Of a stretch of DNA of 64,000 bases, positions 34,301 through 42,917 are shown in pieces. The stretch spans positions 1,426,001-1,490,000 of the forward strand of contig NZ_AP028136.1 of NCBI RefSeq assembly GCF_030297555.1, read 5' to 3'. Below the pieces are notes generated by a model. It saw only the letters and a program-made list of their open reading frames with translations. It made no database searches and was not told the origin of the DNA. Made by a program: the position numbers and the translations under genes. This DNA is from Polynucleobacter sp. HIN5. Lineage in GTDB: Bacteria > Pseudomonadota > Gammaproteobacteria > Burkholderiales > Burkholderiaceae. The stretch's first letter is position 1. Each line of letters starts with the position of its first letter.

Positions 34301-34319
34301 CGGTGGCACAACGCCACCG
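34301..34319 (-). promoter_or_regulatory. Leader hairpin before the permease-ald operon
   Basis: CGGTGGC (34301-34307) / GCCACCG (34313-34319) with a 5 nt loop ends 8 nt before the ATG at 34292. No U-tract follows. The rest of the upstream gap (34323-34516) is AT-rich with nothing else recognisable. Confidence 0.5.
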
Positions 34320-34516
34320 CATGAAAGTCTATGGAGCGAACACGATTGAAACTAGTGCTTGAAAACTATAGAAGTATCAAGAATGAAATTAATAATTAAG
34401 CAATTTTGAGAAACCGCTGAATAATCAACGCATATTGCAATAATAAAAGTAATTGCTTACAGAAAAATCAACAAATTCTTACAGGGATAGCCCTAGTCAA
34501 TCTGGGCAAATTTTGG

Positions 34517-34544
34517 ATAAAAAAAACCCCAGCAAGCTGGGGTT
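34517..34544 (-). terminator. Strong intrinsic terminator after the Ala/Lys-rich small protein
   Basis: On the minus strand AACCCCAGC (34544-34536), tight 2 nt loop, GCTGGGGTT (34533-34525), then a run of U (34526-34519). It follows the small gene's stop by 17 bp. Confidence 0.93.
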
Positions 34545-34561
34545 CTATGAGACAAAAAGGA

Positions 34562-34708
34562 TTACTTCTTGTCAGCTGGCTTAGCAGCAGGAGCAGCAGC
34601 AGCTGGCTTAGCGTCTTTCTTGTCATCTTTCTTAGCAGCTGGAGCAGCTTGAGCGAAAACACCAGCAGAGAACAAACCAGCAACTAACATAGCAACGATC
34701 TTTTTCAT
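34562..34708 (-). CDS. Tiny secreted Ala/Lys-rich protein
   Basis: 48 residues. A clean signal peptide (MKKIVAMLVAGLFSAGVFAQ) is followed by a 28-residue tail made only of A, K, D and P (clusters KKDDKK, KPAAAAPAAKPADKK). GGAG stands 8 nt upstream of the ATG and a strong terminator follows, so this is a compact, probably highly expressed unit. Codons are repetitive (GCAGCAGCAGC). No family recognised; resembles low-complexity periplasmic proteins of unknown role. Confidence 0.8.
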   Translation of the reverse strand: MKKIVAMLVAGLFSAGVFAQAAPAAKKDDKKDAKPAAAAPAAKPADKK

Positions 34709-34891
34709 GTAAAACTCCAAAGTAAAAATTAATAAACGTAGTCTCCTACGGAAATACAACAGCCTAAGAAAACCAATGTAGCTACGAATGGCTTTCATTA
34801 GGTTAGTTCATTAACGCTTCTAAAAAACAAAGGGTTGACAAACCAATTACCTGAACATCATTTCAAGTAAATCAGGAGTTTAGCAAAAATA

Positions 34892-35668
34892 TTAAGCTTG
34901 CAAGTTGGCTATTTGGGCAAGGCAAGCTGCGGCGGCTGCAAATCCAAACCCTGCAGTGACGGTAACCCCGGAGCCATATCCGGAGCATTCCAAACCCCCA
35001 CCGGCTGCGCCCCTCCTGGCTTCGGATGAGTAAACGGCCTGAATTCCCATGGATTTCTTCAAATCCCTACTAAATGAGTGGTTTTTACGCAATTGGGCTC
35101 TGATTTTGGCTAACAAAGGGTCTTGGGTAGTTTTAGATAAGTCGGCAATCTGAATTCGGGTGGGGTCAACCTTGCCGCCTGCCGCTCCACACATCACCAA
35201 TGGAATCTGCTGACTTTTACAAAAACTAGCAAGCGCTACCTTCGCCGATACATCATCGCAAGCATCTAATACCAATGAGCCTATTGGAACGATCTGCTCC
35301 AAATTGGCTGGCTCTGCAAACACATCGTGCATAGTGATCGAAATATTTGGATTAATTGCTTGAAGACGCTCAGCCATGGCCAACACCTTGGCCTTCCCAA
35401 AACTTCCCTCAATGGCATGCAACTGACGATTAATATTACTTGGGGCAATGTGATCAAAATCTACTAAGACCACATGCCCAACAGCGGAACGCGCCAAGGC
35501 CTCAGCAGCCCACGAGCCAACCCCGCCCAAACCAATCACTACAACGGTGGTGCGACCAAAAGCGGTAAACGCATCCTCGCCGTACAGGCGAGCAACCCCT
35601 GCAAATCGTCGATCTGCGGTTGAATTAGCTTCACAGGCGGTATCGTCAACTACTCTTTCGTTTGCCAT
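34892..35668 (-). CDS. tcdA: tRNA threonylcarbamoyladenosine dehydratase
   Basis: E1/ThiF-like ATPase that cyclises t6A37 of tRNA to ct6A. 258 residues. ATP-binding [20 protein letters not shown] near residue 42, [14 protein letters not shown] and [19 protein letters not shown] match E. coli TcdA (CsdL). Divergent from pdxH with only 22 bp between starts. Confidence 0.93.
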   Translation of the reverse strand: MANERVVDDTACEANSTADRRFAGVARLYGEDAFTAFGRTTVVVIGLGGVGSWAAEALARSAVGHVVLVDFDHIAPSNINRQLHAIEGSFGKAKVLAMAERLQAINPNISITMHDVFAEPANLEQIVPIGSLVLDACDDVSAKVALASFCKSQQIPLVMCGAAGGKVDPTRIQIADLSKTTQDPLLAKIRAQLRKNHSFSRDLKKSMGIQAVYSSEARRGAAGGGLECSGYGSGVTVTAGFGFAAAAACLAQIANLQA

Positions 35669-35690
35669 AGGCTCTCTTTATACTCAATCC

Positions 35691-36338
35691 ATGAGCTCAA
35701 TCAGTAAAAACCTAGCCGATTTACGGAAAAACTATACCGCAGGGCAACTTTCGGAACATGAGGTGCCGGGAGATCCGATCAGCCTATTTGAAAGCTGGTT
35801 TGAGCAAGCAAGTCAGGCAGAGTGTCCAGAGCCTAATGCGATGGTGCTTGCTACAGCCGATGCATCAGGTACGCCGTCTGCCAGGGTGGTTTTGTTAAAA
35901 GGAATCAGCCAAGGCGATTTTTGTTTCTTTACGAATTACGATAGCCAAAAAGGGCGAGAGCTCGCCGATCGCCCGCAAGCGGCACTCCTCTTTCATTGGC
36001 ACGAGCTAGAACGCCAAGTACGGATTAATGGGATTGTCTCCAAACTGAGTGCGGCTGAGAGTGATGATTACTTTTTTCAACGCCCCCCGGCCTCTCGTAT
36101 AGGCGCCTGGGCTTCACCCCAAAGCCGAGAGATTGAAAGTCGTGCTTTTTTAGAACAAGAAGAGTTACGGTTTAAAGAACAATTTGGAGAGAACCCCCCG
36201 CGACCAGTCCAATGGGGGGGATATCGTTTAAAGCCTGAGAAGATCGAATTTTGGCAAGGTCGCCCCTCCCGTTTGCACGATCGTATTTTGTATACCAAGG
36301 CTCAAGAGGCATGGCGCATTAGTCGCCTAGCGCCTTAG
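35691..36338 (+). CDS. pdxH: Pyridoxamine/pyridoxine 5'-phosphate oxidase
   Basis: FMN oxidase making pyridoxal 5'-phosphate. 215 residues from ATG 35691 ([15 protein letters not shown]). FMN/PLP-binding blocks [30 protein letters not shown], and the C-terminal signature [20 protein letters not shown]. The frame is open far upstream but that part would overlap tcdA. Confidence 0.96.
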   Translation: MSSISKNLADLRKNYTAGQLSEHEVPGDPISLFESWFEQASQAECPEPNAMVLATADASGTPSARVVLLKGISQGDFCFFTNYDSQKGRELADRPQAALLFHWHELERQVRINGIVSKLSAAESDDYFFQRPPASRIGAWASPQSREIESRAFLEQEELRFKEQFGENPPRPVQWGGYRLKPEKIEFWQGRPSRLHDRILYTKAQEAWRISRLAP

Positions 36339-36349
36339 AATGGATTTAC

Positions 36350-36883
36350 TCAATCTTTAAGTAAAGAAGAGAAGGTCTTTTTAAACTTACTGACCTTGGG
36401 TCCAACGACCGCCATGCAATACCCTTGAAATGGGTGATTGCGGTAGTAGTTCTGGTGATAATCCTCCGCGGGATAAAAAATAGGAGCCATGATCACTTCG
36501 GTAACAATCGGATCAGAGAAGTGTCTTTGCTCCTCAAGCTCTTTAACTAGCTCATTGGCGATTTGTAATTGCTGCTCGTTAAGTGCATAAATCACGGAGC
36601 GATATTGCGTGCCTACATCATTGCCCTGGTAGTTCAATGTGGTTGGATCATGAATCACAAAAAAGATTTCTAGCAACTGCCGATACGAAATGATGGTGGG
36701 ATCAAACTCAATTTGAACAACCTCGGCATGACCCGTTGACTCTGAACAGACTGCCTCGTAACTTGGATTGGCAACATGGCCACCAGCATATCCCGAGATC
36801 ACATGCGTAACGCCCTGAACCCGCTGATAGACCGCCTCAAGGCACCAGAAACACCCGCCACCCAATATTGCTTTCTCCGTCAT
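36350..36883 (-). CDS. msrA: Peptide methionine (S)-S-oxide reductase
   Basis: Repairs oxidised methionine. 177 residues from ATG 36883 (MTEKAILGGGCFWCLEA); catalytic Cys is in GCFWC, with YAGG, GHAEVVQIEFDP and DVGTQYRSVIY conserved. No MsrB domain is fused. An extended frame upstream would run into the LeuE gene and is not used. Confidence 0.96.
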   Translation of the reverse strand: MTEKAILGGGCFWCLEAVYQRVQGVTHVISGYAGGHVANPSYEAVCSESTGHAEVVQIEFDPTIISYRQLLEIFFVIHDPTTLNYQGNDVGTQYRSVIYALNEQQLQIANELVKELEEQRHFSDPIVTEVIMAPIFYPAEDYHQNYYRNHPFQGYCMAVVGPKVSKFKKTFSSLLKD

Positions 36884-36917
36884 CGTTGCCACAAATACTC
36901 TCCAATCATTCGTGATC

Positions 36918-37577
36918 TTAATTACCCATGAGTAAGCGTAACGCAAAATAGATAAACAAGATGCCAACCCCAAACCAGAGCACGGCTGTCCATTGTGGAT
37001 GACGCTCAATGCGATAAGCCAGAGTTTCACCAAGCCAAATCAATACGCCTAAGTAGGTGATGCTAATCACCTGCAAGATGATGGCGAGGTATAAAAAACT
37101 CAGGGCCGGATTGGCAAACTGTGGATCCACAAACTGGGTAAAGAAGGAGATGAAGAAAAAAATGGCTTTGGGATTAGTAAGGGATAAGCCAAGCGCAGCC
37201 ACAAATGGATGCATTTGCATGAGTCGCATGGAGCTTGTTTGCGAACTATTTTGTGGGGAAATCTTTTGCAAACGACTCCAAGCGGCTCGGATCAGGCCCG
37301 AAGCTAGCCATAGTAAGTAAATCGCCCCCAGCCAGCGTAATGCCATAAAGAGGCCAGGAGAGTTTTGTAAGAGCGATGCGGCCCCTAAAACAATGGCCAC
37401 CATCAGAATCGAATCGCCCACCACAATGCCGCATGATGCCCACGCTCCGGCCCTCCAGCCCAGCTTGGAAGAGGCTGTCAGGACATAAAGGGAGTTTGGG
37501 CCCGGTAATAAAACAATCGCAATGGTGCCCAAAATATAGGTCGGCAACTGCACGACGCCCACATGCGTCAAATTCAT
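36918..37577 (-). CDS. LysE/RhtB family exporter, LeuE-like
   Basis: 219 residues, six helices. The family signature VLLPGPNSLYVLTASSKLGW lies near residue 20, and LSLTNPKAIFFFISFFTQFVD near 130. The closest resemblance is to LeuE (leucine/neutral amino-acid export). ATG 37577 (MNLTHVGVVQLPTYILGT) aligns with LeuE N-termini; ATG 37589 is possible. Divergent from the helicase gene. Confidence 0.85.
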   Translation of the reverse strand: MNLTHVGVVQLPTYILGTIAIVLLPGPNSLYVLTASSKLGWRAGAWASCGIVVGDSILMVAIVLGAASLLQNSPGLFMALRWLGAIYLLWLASGLIRAAWSRLQKISPQNSSQTSSMRLMQMHPFVAALGLSLTNPKAIFFFISFFTQFVDPQFANPALSFLYLAIILQVISITYLGVLIWLGETLAYRIERHPQWTAVLWFGVGILFIYFALRLLMGN

Positions 37578-37698
37578 CCAATCCAGCATGACTAGATCAT
37601 AAACAGGAAACGTGTCATAATGGAGGGCTTTTTGAAACATCGTCCCCAGCAATTCACATTTTTCAGCGTTTTGGTTTTTACCCCGCTGCCGCTTGTCT

Positions 37699-37774
37699 GA
37701 TGGTCGATGCCCTTGACCATCGCGCCTTTACATAAACATGGCGCACAACCGGAGACCATCCTGTAAGAGGATGG
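37699..37774 (+). promoter_or_regulatory. Structured leader with alternative pairings before the DEAD-box helicase gene
   Basis: Three consecutive hairpins precede the ATG at 37782. HP1: GATGGTC (37699-37705) / GACCATC (37715-37721). HP2: GCGCC (37722-37726) / GGCGC (37740-37744). HP3: CCATCCT (37756-37762) / AGGATGG (37768-37774), whose 3' arm contains the SD (GAGG). The HP1 partner GACCATC is repeated exactly at 37754-37760, overlapping the 5' arm of HP3. HP1's left arm can therefore pair with either copy, and pairing with the second frees the SD. No U-tract, so control would be translational. Confidence 0.65.
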
Positions 37775-37781
37775 GTATTGC

Positions 37782-39104
37782 ATGTCACATTCTGCTGAAA
37801 TTACGAATCATTCATTTGCTTCACTGAACTTAGCGGCGCCTTTACTCAAGAACATTGAGGCGCTCGGCTATACCCAAGCCACCCCCGTCCAAGCACAGGT
37901 TATTCCTGCGGCCCTCGAGGGCGGTGATTTATTGGTGAGCAGCCAAACAGGAAGCGGTAAAACCGCTGCCTTTTTATTGCCACTCCTTCATCAACTCGTT
38001 CTTGCCAACCCCCATGGTAGCCCTGTGCCTGGTCGCGCTCAGCCCAAGATCTTGGTTTTGTGCCCAACCCGCGAACTCGCTCAACAAGTTGCCACCGATG
38101 CAATTAATCTGGCACGCGGTATTAAGAGCCTACGGATTGCCACCATCATGGGCGGTATGCCCTATGGCAAACAAATCCAAGCCATTAAGGGTGCGAGCTT
38201 AGTAGTAGCCACCCCGGGTCGCTTGCTAGATTTATTTAACTCGCGTGCCATTCGCCTAGATCAAGTTGAGTGCCTGGTCGTCGACGAGGCCGATCGCATG
38301 CTTGATCTTGGCTTTGCTGAAGATCTTGAGGCAATCGATGAGCGTTGCAAAGGCCGTTCTCAAACCCTGATGTTCTCAGCAACGTTCGCACCACGCATCA
38401 TGAGCCTTGCCTCAAATCTAACTAAAGATGCTAAGCGGATCGAGCTTGCCCATGCCGGTGAAGCGCATGCCAACATCGCCCAAAAACTACATTGGGCTGA
38501 CAACATGGCGCACAAACATCGTCTGTTGGAGCACCTGCTCTCCGACCCCGAGCTCGATCAAGCAGTTGTCTTCGCGAGCACCCAAGTGGAAAGCGAAAAG
38601 ATTGCTGACACCTTGCGTGCCAATGGCTATCAAGCGAGCGCCTTGCATGGCGCGATGCCACAGGCCGTTCGCAACCGTCGCCTCGATTCATTACGCAAAG
38701 GTCAAACCCGGATTTTGGTCGCCACTGATGTGGCTGCGCGTGGGATTGACGTGCCCCGGATTAGCCACGTGATCAATTTTGGTCTTCCCATGAAACCCGA
38801 AGACTATACCCACCGTATCGGTCGTACGGGTCGTGCCGGACGCAATGGCATTGCCATCACATTGGCCGAGCATCGTGACCGCGTGAAAATCAGAGCCATT
38901 GAGCGATTTACCCAGCAACCCATGGCTGCTGCAGAAATTGCAGGTCTTGAGCCTCAACAAAAACCAAGCTCACATAAACCCAATCATCGCCCTGGGGCTG
39001 CTAAACGCAGTAAACCCAAGTTTGGGGGACAGGCTCGCAAAAGTTCAGGGCCGCGCTTTGGCTCCCGTACAGGCTCATTCCAAAATAGCACACGTCAGCA
39101 TTAA
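37782..39104 (+). CDS. DEAD-box ATP-dependent RNA helicase (RhlE-like)
   Basis: 440 residues. All helicase motifs are present: Q-motif (YTQATPVQAQ), Walker A SQTGSGKTAAF, PTRELAQQ, TPGRLLD, DEAD in VVDEADRMLDLGF, SAT, ATDVAARGIDVP, and HRIGRTGRAGR. A ~60-residue basic tail rich in K/R/G/S (KRSKPKFGG, GPRFGSRTG) should bind RNA, as in RhlE. Its leader is able to hide its own ribosome-binding site, suggesting autoregulation or cold control. Confidence 0.95.
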   Translation: MSHSAEITNHSFASLNLAAPLLKNIEALGYTQATPVQAQVIPAALEGGDLLVSSQTGSGKTAAFLLPLLHQLVLANPHGSPVPGRAQPKILVLCPTRELAQQVATDAINLARGIKSLRIATIMGGMPYGKQIQAIKGASLVVATPGRLLDLFNSRAIRLDQVECLVVDEADRMLDLGFAEDLEAIDERCKGRSQTLMFSATFAPRIMSLASNLTKDAKRIELAHAGEAHANIAQKLHWADNMAHKHRLLEHLLSDPELDQAVVFASTQVESEKIADTLRANGYQASALHGAMPQAVRNRRLDSLRKGQTRILVATDVAARGIDVPRISHVINFGLPMKPEDYTHRIGRTGRAGRNGIAITLAEHRDRVKIRAIERFTQQPMAAAEIAGLEPQQKPSSHKPNHRPGAAKRSKPKFGGQARKSSGPRFGSRTGSFQNSTRQH

Positions 39105-39116
39105 TTAGCGCCTTGT

Positions 39117-39707
39117 ATGTTGTGGCGGAAGTCTCGCTCCCCATCGACCTGGCATCAACTTAACCATGGAGCACCTTTAGGTGCTCCATTGGCACTACAA
39201 GAATGGTTAAGGGATACCGGCTCGCTCACACGCAAACTCGAGAAGGCGCTTCTCTACCCCGAAGATCGTCACCTGGAATTACAGATCCTTGCTGATTGCA
39301 AACAAAATTTAGTCGCATCCGAAAAGAAATTCTTTCGACGCCCGATCAATCGCTCGCGGATTCGTGAGATTTTGCTGTGCGATCAGGGTGAGCCGATTGT
39401 GATGGCGCGGAGCGTATTGCCCATCACAAGTTCGATTGGCAGCAACCATACGATTCTGAAATTGGGTCATAAACCCTTGGGTGCCGTTTTATTTGCCAAA
39501 GTTCTCAAGGGACGCTTTCGCCCCATTCGGCAAATTGTTCGTTTGGACCACCATCATCCAGAGTGGAAAGTCTGCCAGCGCCGTTATGCAGATCTGCCCA
39601 AACGCGTTTGGGCCAGACGTACACTCTACCAACTCAATGGCCATCCTTTACTAGTCATGGAAATCTTTTTACCTGCTCTGCTAGCCAAGCTGCAGCAGAC
39701 TGACTAA
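39117..39707 (+). CDS. ubiC: Chorismate--pyruvate lyase
   Basis: First committed step of ubiquinone synthesis: chorismate to 4-hydroxybenzoate plus pyruvate. 196 residues. REILLCDQGEPIVMARSVLP, LGHKPLGAVLF, and PKRVWARRTLYQLNGHPLLV then MEIFLP match UbiC, including the Arg and terminal Glu of the product pocket. It starts 12 bp after the helicase stop. The 3' end overlaps convergent hemD by 53 bp. Confidence 0.92.
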   Translation: MLWRKSRSPSTWHQLNHGAPLGAPLALQEWLRDTGSLTRKLEKALLYPEDRHLELQILADCKQNLVASEKKFFRRPINRSRIREILLCDQGEPIVMARSVLPITSSIGSNHTILKLGHKPLGAVLFAKVLKGRFRPIRQIVRLDHHHPEWKVCQRRYADLPKRVWARRTLYQLNGHPLLVMEIFLPALLAKLQQTD

Positions 39708-40494
39708 TCGACTCGTCCCGCGGCTCACAAACCGAGATATTTTTAAAACCAATCTGCTGTGCCGCGTTTGCGATATTGGCATGACTGCATAAGGCCGAGC
39801 TATTCTCAATCGCAAGTCTTGGAATTCGGTTGACCTCCTTACAGCGCTCACCCAAATGCCGCACCGCCTCAGAGGATGTCAAGGTCCATAAGGTATGCCG
39901 TAGATCAAGTTCAGCGCACGACTGCCACATTGGGCTTGCAAGATCTAACGGAACACGCAAGTAGATCGATAGAATCTCAAGCCCAGCGCTAACTGAACGA
40001 AGTTGCTCGATCAGGGTCTCACGACCTCCCTCACCCTTAATGATCAAAACGGATTCCTTGGACCAGTCGGTGATGTTGGTTCGGAGTACCTTCCATAGAC
40101 CATCAGAATCCGATTCGTTCTGGGCGGGAACCAAGATGCACTCTTTAGTTAGGCCGTGCCGGATCAGTGCCTCTTGACTGCTCTGCCCCACCACCCCAAT
40201 CTTTACCCCAGGGCTCACTAATTGCTCCCAAGACGAGTTAGCATCATCAACGGCTCGCATGGCGCACTCAATCGCATTGGGGCTCACAAAAACGATTAGT
40301 GTTGCGCGGTGTAAGGCTGTGCGTAATTGCGTTAAGAGCGCTAAATCATTTTTTGGAATAATCGTCAGTAACGGAAGACTCACCATCCGCACCGATGGAT
40401 AAACTGCCTGCGTAGCTGCTTCGATTAGTTCAGTTAAGCGACGTGCTTGACCGGTCGGTCGGGTTACGATGATCGCCGGTTCAAACGCCTTCAC
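39655..40494 (-). CDS. hemD: Uroporphyrinogen-III synthase
   Basis: Cyclises hydroxymethylbilane to uroporphyrinogen III. 279 residues from GTG 40494 (VKAFEPAIIVTRPTGQARRL); this start lies 4 nt after the hemC stop and avoids a 35 bp overlap that the earlier in-frame start would need. Low-conservation family; IVFVSPNAIECAMRAV and TLTSSEAVRHL are its typical landmarks. Translationally linked to hemC. Confidence 0.9.
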   Translation of the reverse strand: MKAFEPAIIVTRPTGQARRLTELIEAATQAVYPSVRMVSLPLLTIIPKNDLALLTQLRTALHRATLIVFVSPNAIECAMRAVDDANSSWEQLVSPGVKIGVVGQSSQEALIRHGLTKECILVPAQNESDSDGLWKVLRTNITDWSKESVLIIKGEGGRETLIEQLRSVSAGLEILSIYLRVPLDLASPMWQSCAELDLRHTLWTLTSSEAVRHLGERCKEVNRIPRLAIENSSALCSHANIANAAQQIGFKNISVCEPRDESISQSAAAWLAEQVKRFP

Positions 40495-40498
40495 GGAT

Positions 40499-41428
40499 TT
40501 AGTGCGGCAATAAGGCTGCCGCCCCCTTCGCAATCAGATCATCGGCAATCGCCAGGCCAAACGCTTCCGCCTCTTGATAATTGCTGATCGCACGCGAGCC
40601 AGATGCCAAACAAATTTGCCGACCATCAGTGCTAGCTACATACGAACGCATCGAGAGCTCTTGAGGACTTTGCCATTGTGCATGTGCCGCCAGAGGCACC
40701 TCACACGAGCCGCCCAACTTACGCGATACCGCCCGCTCAGCGGTTACTGCAAGGGCAGTTGGTAAATCATTTAAAGGCGCTAGCCAAGCTTTCACATCAG
40801 GGCGTGCGCTCAAGGTTTCAATACCTAATGCCCCTTGGCCTGCCGCTGGGGTGTGGGGATCATAGGGTAATAAAGCTTTAATGCGCGCACCCATCCCCAG
40901 GCGCTTTAAGCCTGCAGCAGCCAAAATGATGGCTTGGTACTCACCGCGGTCAAGTTTAGCCATGCGCGTGTCTAAATTACCGCGCAATGGCTCAACGCGT
41001 AAATGAGGATATTGACTCCGAATAATCGCTTCACGTCGCAGGCTTGAGGTACCGACCACTGCTCCTGCGGGCAACTCAGCCAAGCTGGCATAGTCATTGG
41101 ATACCAAAGCATCGCGCGCGTCCTCGCGCACCATGATGCAGGACAGATCAAAGCCCTCTGGCATGACCATCGGCACGTCTTTTAGTGAGTGCACGGCAAG
41201 ATCAGCGCGACCATCCTCCAGGGCAGTTTCTAGCTCCTTCACAAAGAGGCCCTTTCCTCCCACCTTGGAGAGGGCGCGATCTAAGATTTGATCGCCTTTG
41301 GTGGTCATCCCCAGAATGATGACCTCGCAGCTGGGGTACAACTTTTTAAGGCATGCTTGAACATGTTCGGCTTGCCACATGGCAAGCCTACTCTCACGAG
41401 AGGCAATAACTAAACGCGTTGGGCTCAT
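40499..41428 (-). CDS. hemC: Porphobilinogen deaminase (hydroxymethylbilane synthase)
   Basis: Polymerises four porphobilinogens. 309 residues. N-terminal [34 protein letters not shown], and the dipyrromethane-attachment cysteine in [13 protein letters not shown] near residue 241. First gene of hemC-hemD, divergent from argH. Confidence 0.97.
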   Translation of the reverse strand: MSPTRLVIASRESRLAMWQAEHVQACLKKLYPSCEVIILGMTTKGDQILDRALSKVGGKGLFVKELETALEDGRADLAVHSLKDVPMVMPEGFDLSCIMVREDARDALVSNDYASLAELPAGAVVGTSSLRREAIIRSQYPHLRVEPLRGNLDTRMAKLDRGEYQAIILAAAGLKRLGMGARIKALLPYDPHTPAAGQGALGIETLSARPDVKAWLAPLNDLPTALAVTAERAVSRKLGGSCEVPLAAHAQWQSPQELSMRSYVASTDGRQICLASGSRAISNYQEAEAFGLAIADDLIAKGAAALLPH

Positions 41429-41481
41429 AGGGCAACTTCAGAATTAAAATAAACTGTTACGACACACAATATACTGTGTTT

Positions 41482-42909
41482 ATGAGCTCATCCAAAAATT
41501 CTTTAGCCAACAAATCCAAAGCGTGGTCTGGCCGCTTTGCGGAACCCGTCGATTCCCTGGTTCAGCACTACACTTCCTCACTGGCCTTCGACCAGCGCCT
41601 AGCCCTAGTGGATATTGCCGGATCATTGGCCCACGCCGAGATGCTGGCTGCCCAGAAAATCATTTCGAAGGCTGATTTCATGGCCATCCAAAAGGGCATG
41701 GCGCAGATCGAAAAAGAAATTGTGTCTGGACGCTTTGAGTGGCAATTAGCCCTTGAAGATGTTCACCTCAATATTGAAGCCAGGCTTACCAAATTGATTG
41801 GAGATGCAGGTAAACGTCTGCATACTGGCCGCTCACGTAATGATCAAGTTGCCACCGATATTCGTTTATGGCTCAGAAGTGAAATTGATTTGATTCTGGT
41901 GGACCTCACACGTCTACGCGCGGCATTCCTAAACCTGGCGGAGCAACACGCCAACACCATCATGCCGGGTCACACCCATCTGCAAGTGGCTCAACCCGTC
42001 ACATTCGGACATCATCTGCTGGCCTACTATGAGATGTTTACCCGGGATTCCCAGCGCTTAGCCGATTGCCGCATGCGAGTGAACCAATTACCCTTAGGTG
42101 CTGCTGCCTTAGCTGGCACCAGCTACCCGATTGATCGGGCACGCGTTGCCAAAACACTGGGTTTTGATGGAGTCTGCCAAAACTCCCTCGACGCAGTATC
42201 GGATCGTGATTTTGCAATTGAGTTTTGCGCAAGCGCTGCAATCCTCATGATGCATGTCTCAAGACTGTCTGAGGAGTTGATTTTGTGGCTCAGTCCCCGC
42301 TTTGGTTTTATTGATTTGCCAGACCGGTTTTGTACCGGCAGTTCCATCATGCCGCAGAAAAAAAATCCCGATGTCCCAGAATTAGCTCGTGGTAAGACCG
42401 GGCGGGTGAATGGGGATTTGATTGCTCTTCTCACACTCATGAAAGGGCAGCCCCTTGCCTATAACAAGGACAATCAGGAAGATAAAGAGCCGCTCTTCGA
42501 TGCCGTCGATACGGTTAGTCAAACGATCCAAATTTTTGCGGACATGGTGCCGCACATCAAGGTTCAGCAGGCTGCCATGGAATATGCAGCAGAAGAGGGC
42601 TTTGCAACTGCCACGGATCTGGCCGATTACTTGGTTAAGCAAGGCTTACCCTTTCGGGATGCGCATGAGGCAGTTGCCCATGCGGTCAAACATTGCGTCG
42701 AGAAAGATTGCGCCTTAAGCGATCTCACCCTGGCCGAGCTCATTAAGGCTTGCGGATTAAGCCCGAAGTCCAAATTAATTACCCAGGAGGTATTTGCGGT
42801 CTTAACCCCCAAAGGCTCAGTCAATTCCCGCAATCATGTGGGAGGTACCGCCCCCAAACAGGTCATTGCAGCGATCAAACGCGCCCGCACGGCTCTGAAA
42901 AAGAAGTAA
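41482..42909 (+). CDS. argH: Argininosuccinate lyase
   Basis: Last step of arginine synthesis. 475 residues. [43 protein letters not shown] and the fumarase-family signature [23 protein letters not shown] 41482 follows a TATACT hexamer (41470-41475) by only 6 nt with no SD, so initiation may be near-leaderless, but no good -35 is present; an in-frame GTG lies 6 bp upstream. Confidence 0.97.
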   Translation: MSSSKNSLANKSKAWSGRFAEPVDSLVQHYTSSLAFDQRLALVDIAGSLAHAEMLAAQKIISKADFMAIQKGMAQIEKEIVSGRFEWQLALEDVHLNIEARLTKLIGDAGKRLHTGRSRNDQVATDIRLWLRSEIDLILVDLTRLRAAFLNLAEQHANTIMPGHTHLQVAQPVTFGHHLLAYYEMFTRDSQRLADCRMRVNQLPLGAAALAGTSYPIDRARVAKTLGFDGVCQNSLDAVSDRDFAIEFCASAAILMMHVSRLSEELILWLSPRFGFIDLPDRFCTGSSIMPQKKNPDVPELARGKTGRVNGDLIALLTLMKGQPLAYNKDNQEDKEPLFDAVDTVSQTIQIFADMVPHIKVQQAAMEYAAEEGFATATDLADYLVKQGLPFRDAHEAVAHAVKHCVEKDCALSDLTLAELIKACGLSPKSKLITQEVFAVLTPKGSVNSRNHVGGTAPKQVIAAIKRARTALKKK

Positions 42910-42917
42910 TTAATCGT

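Noticed and set aside
37592-37783. A 63-codon minus-strand frame over the helicase leader
   Set aside because: No SD and no homology. The region is better explained as paired leader RNA and the LeuE-gene upstream region.
41444-41482. A leaderless promoter for argH based on TATACT at 41470-41475
   Set aside because: No acceptable -35 hexamer or extended -10 is present, so only a note in the gene entry is justified.
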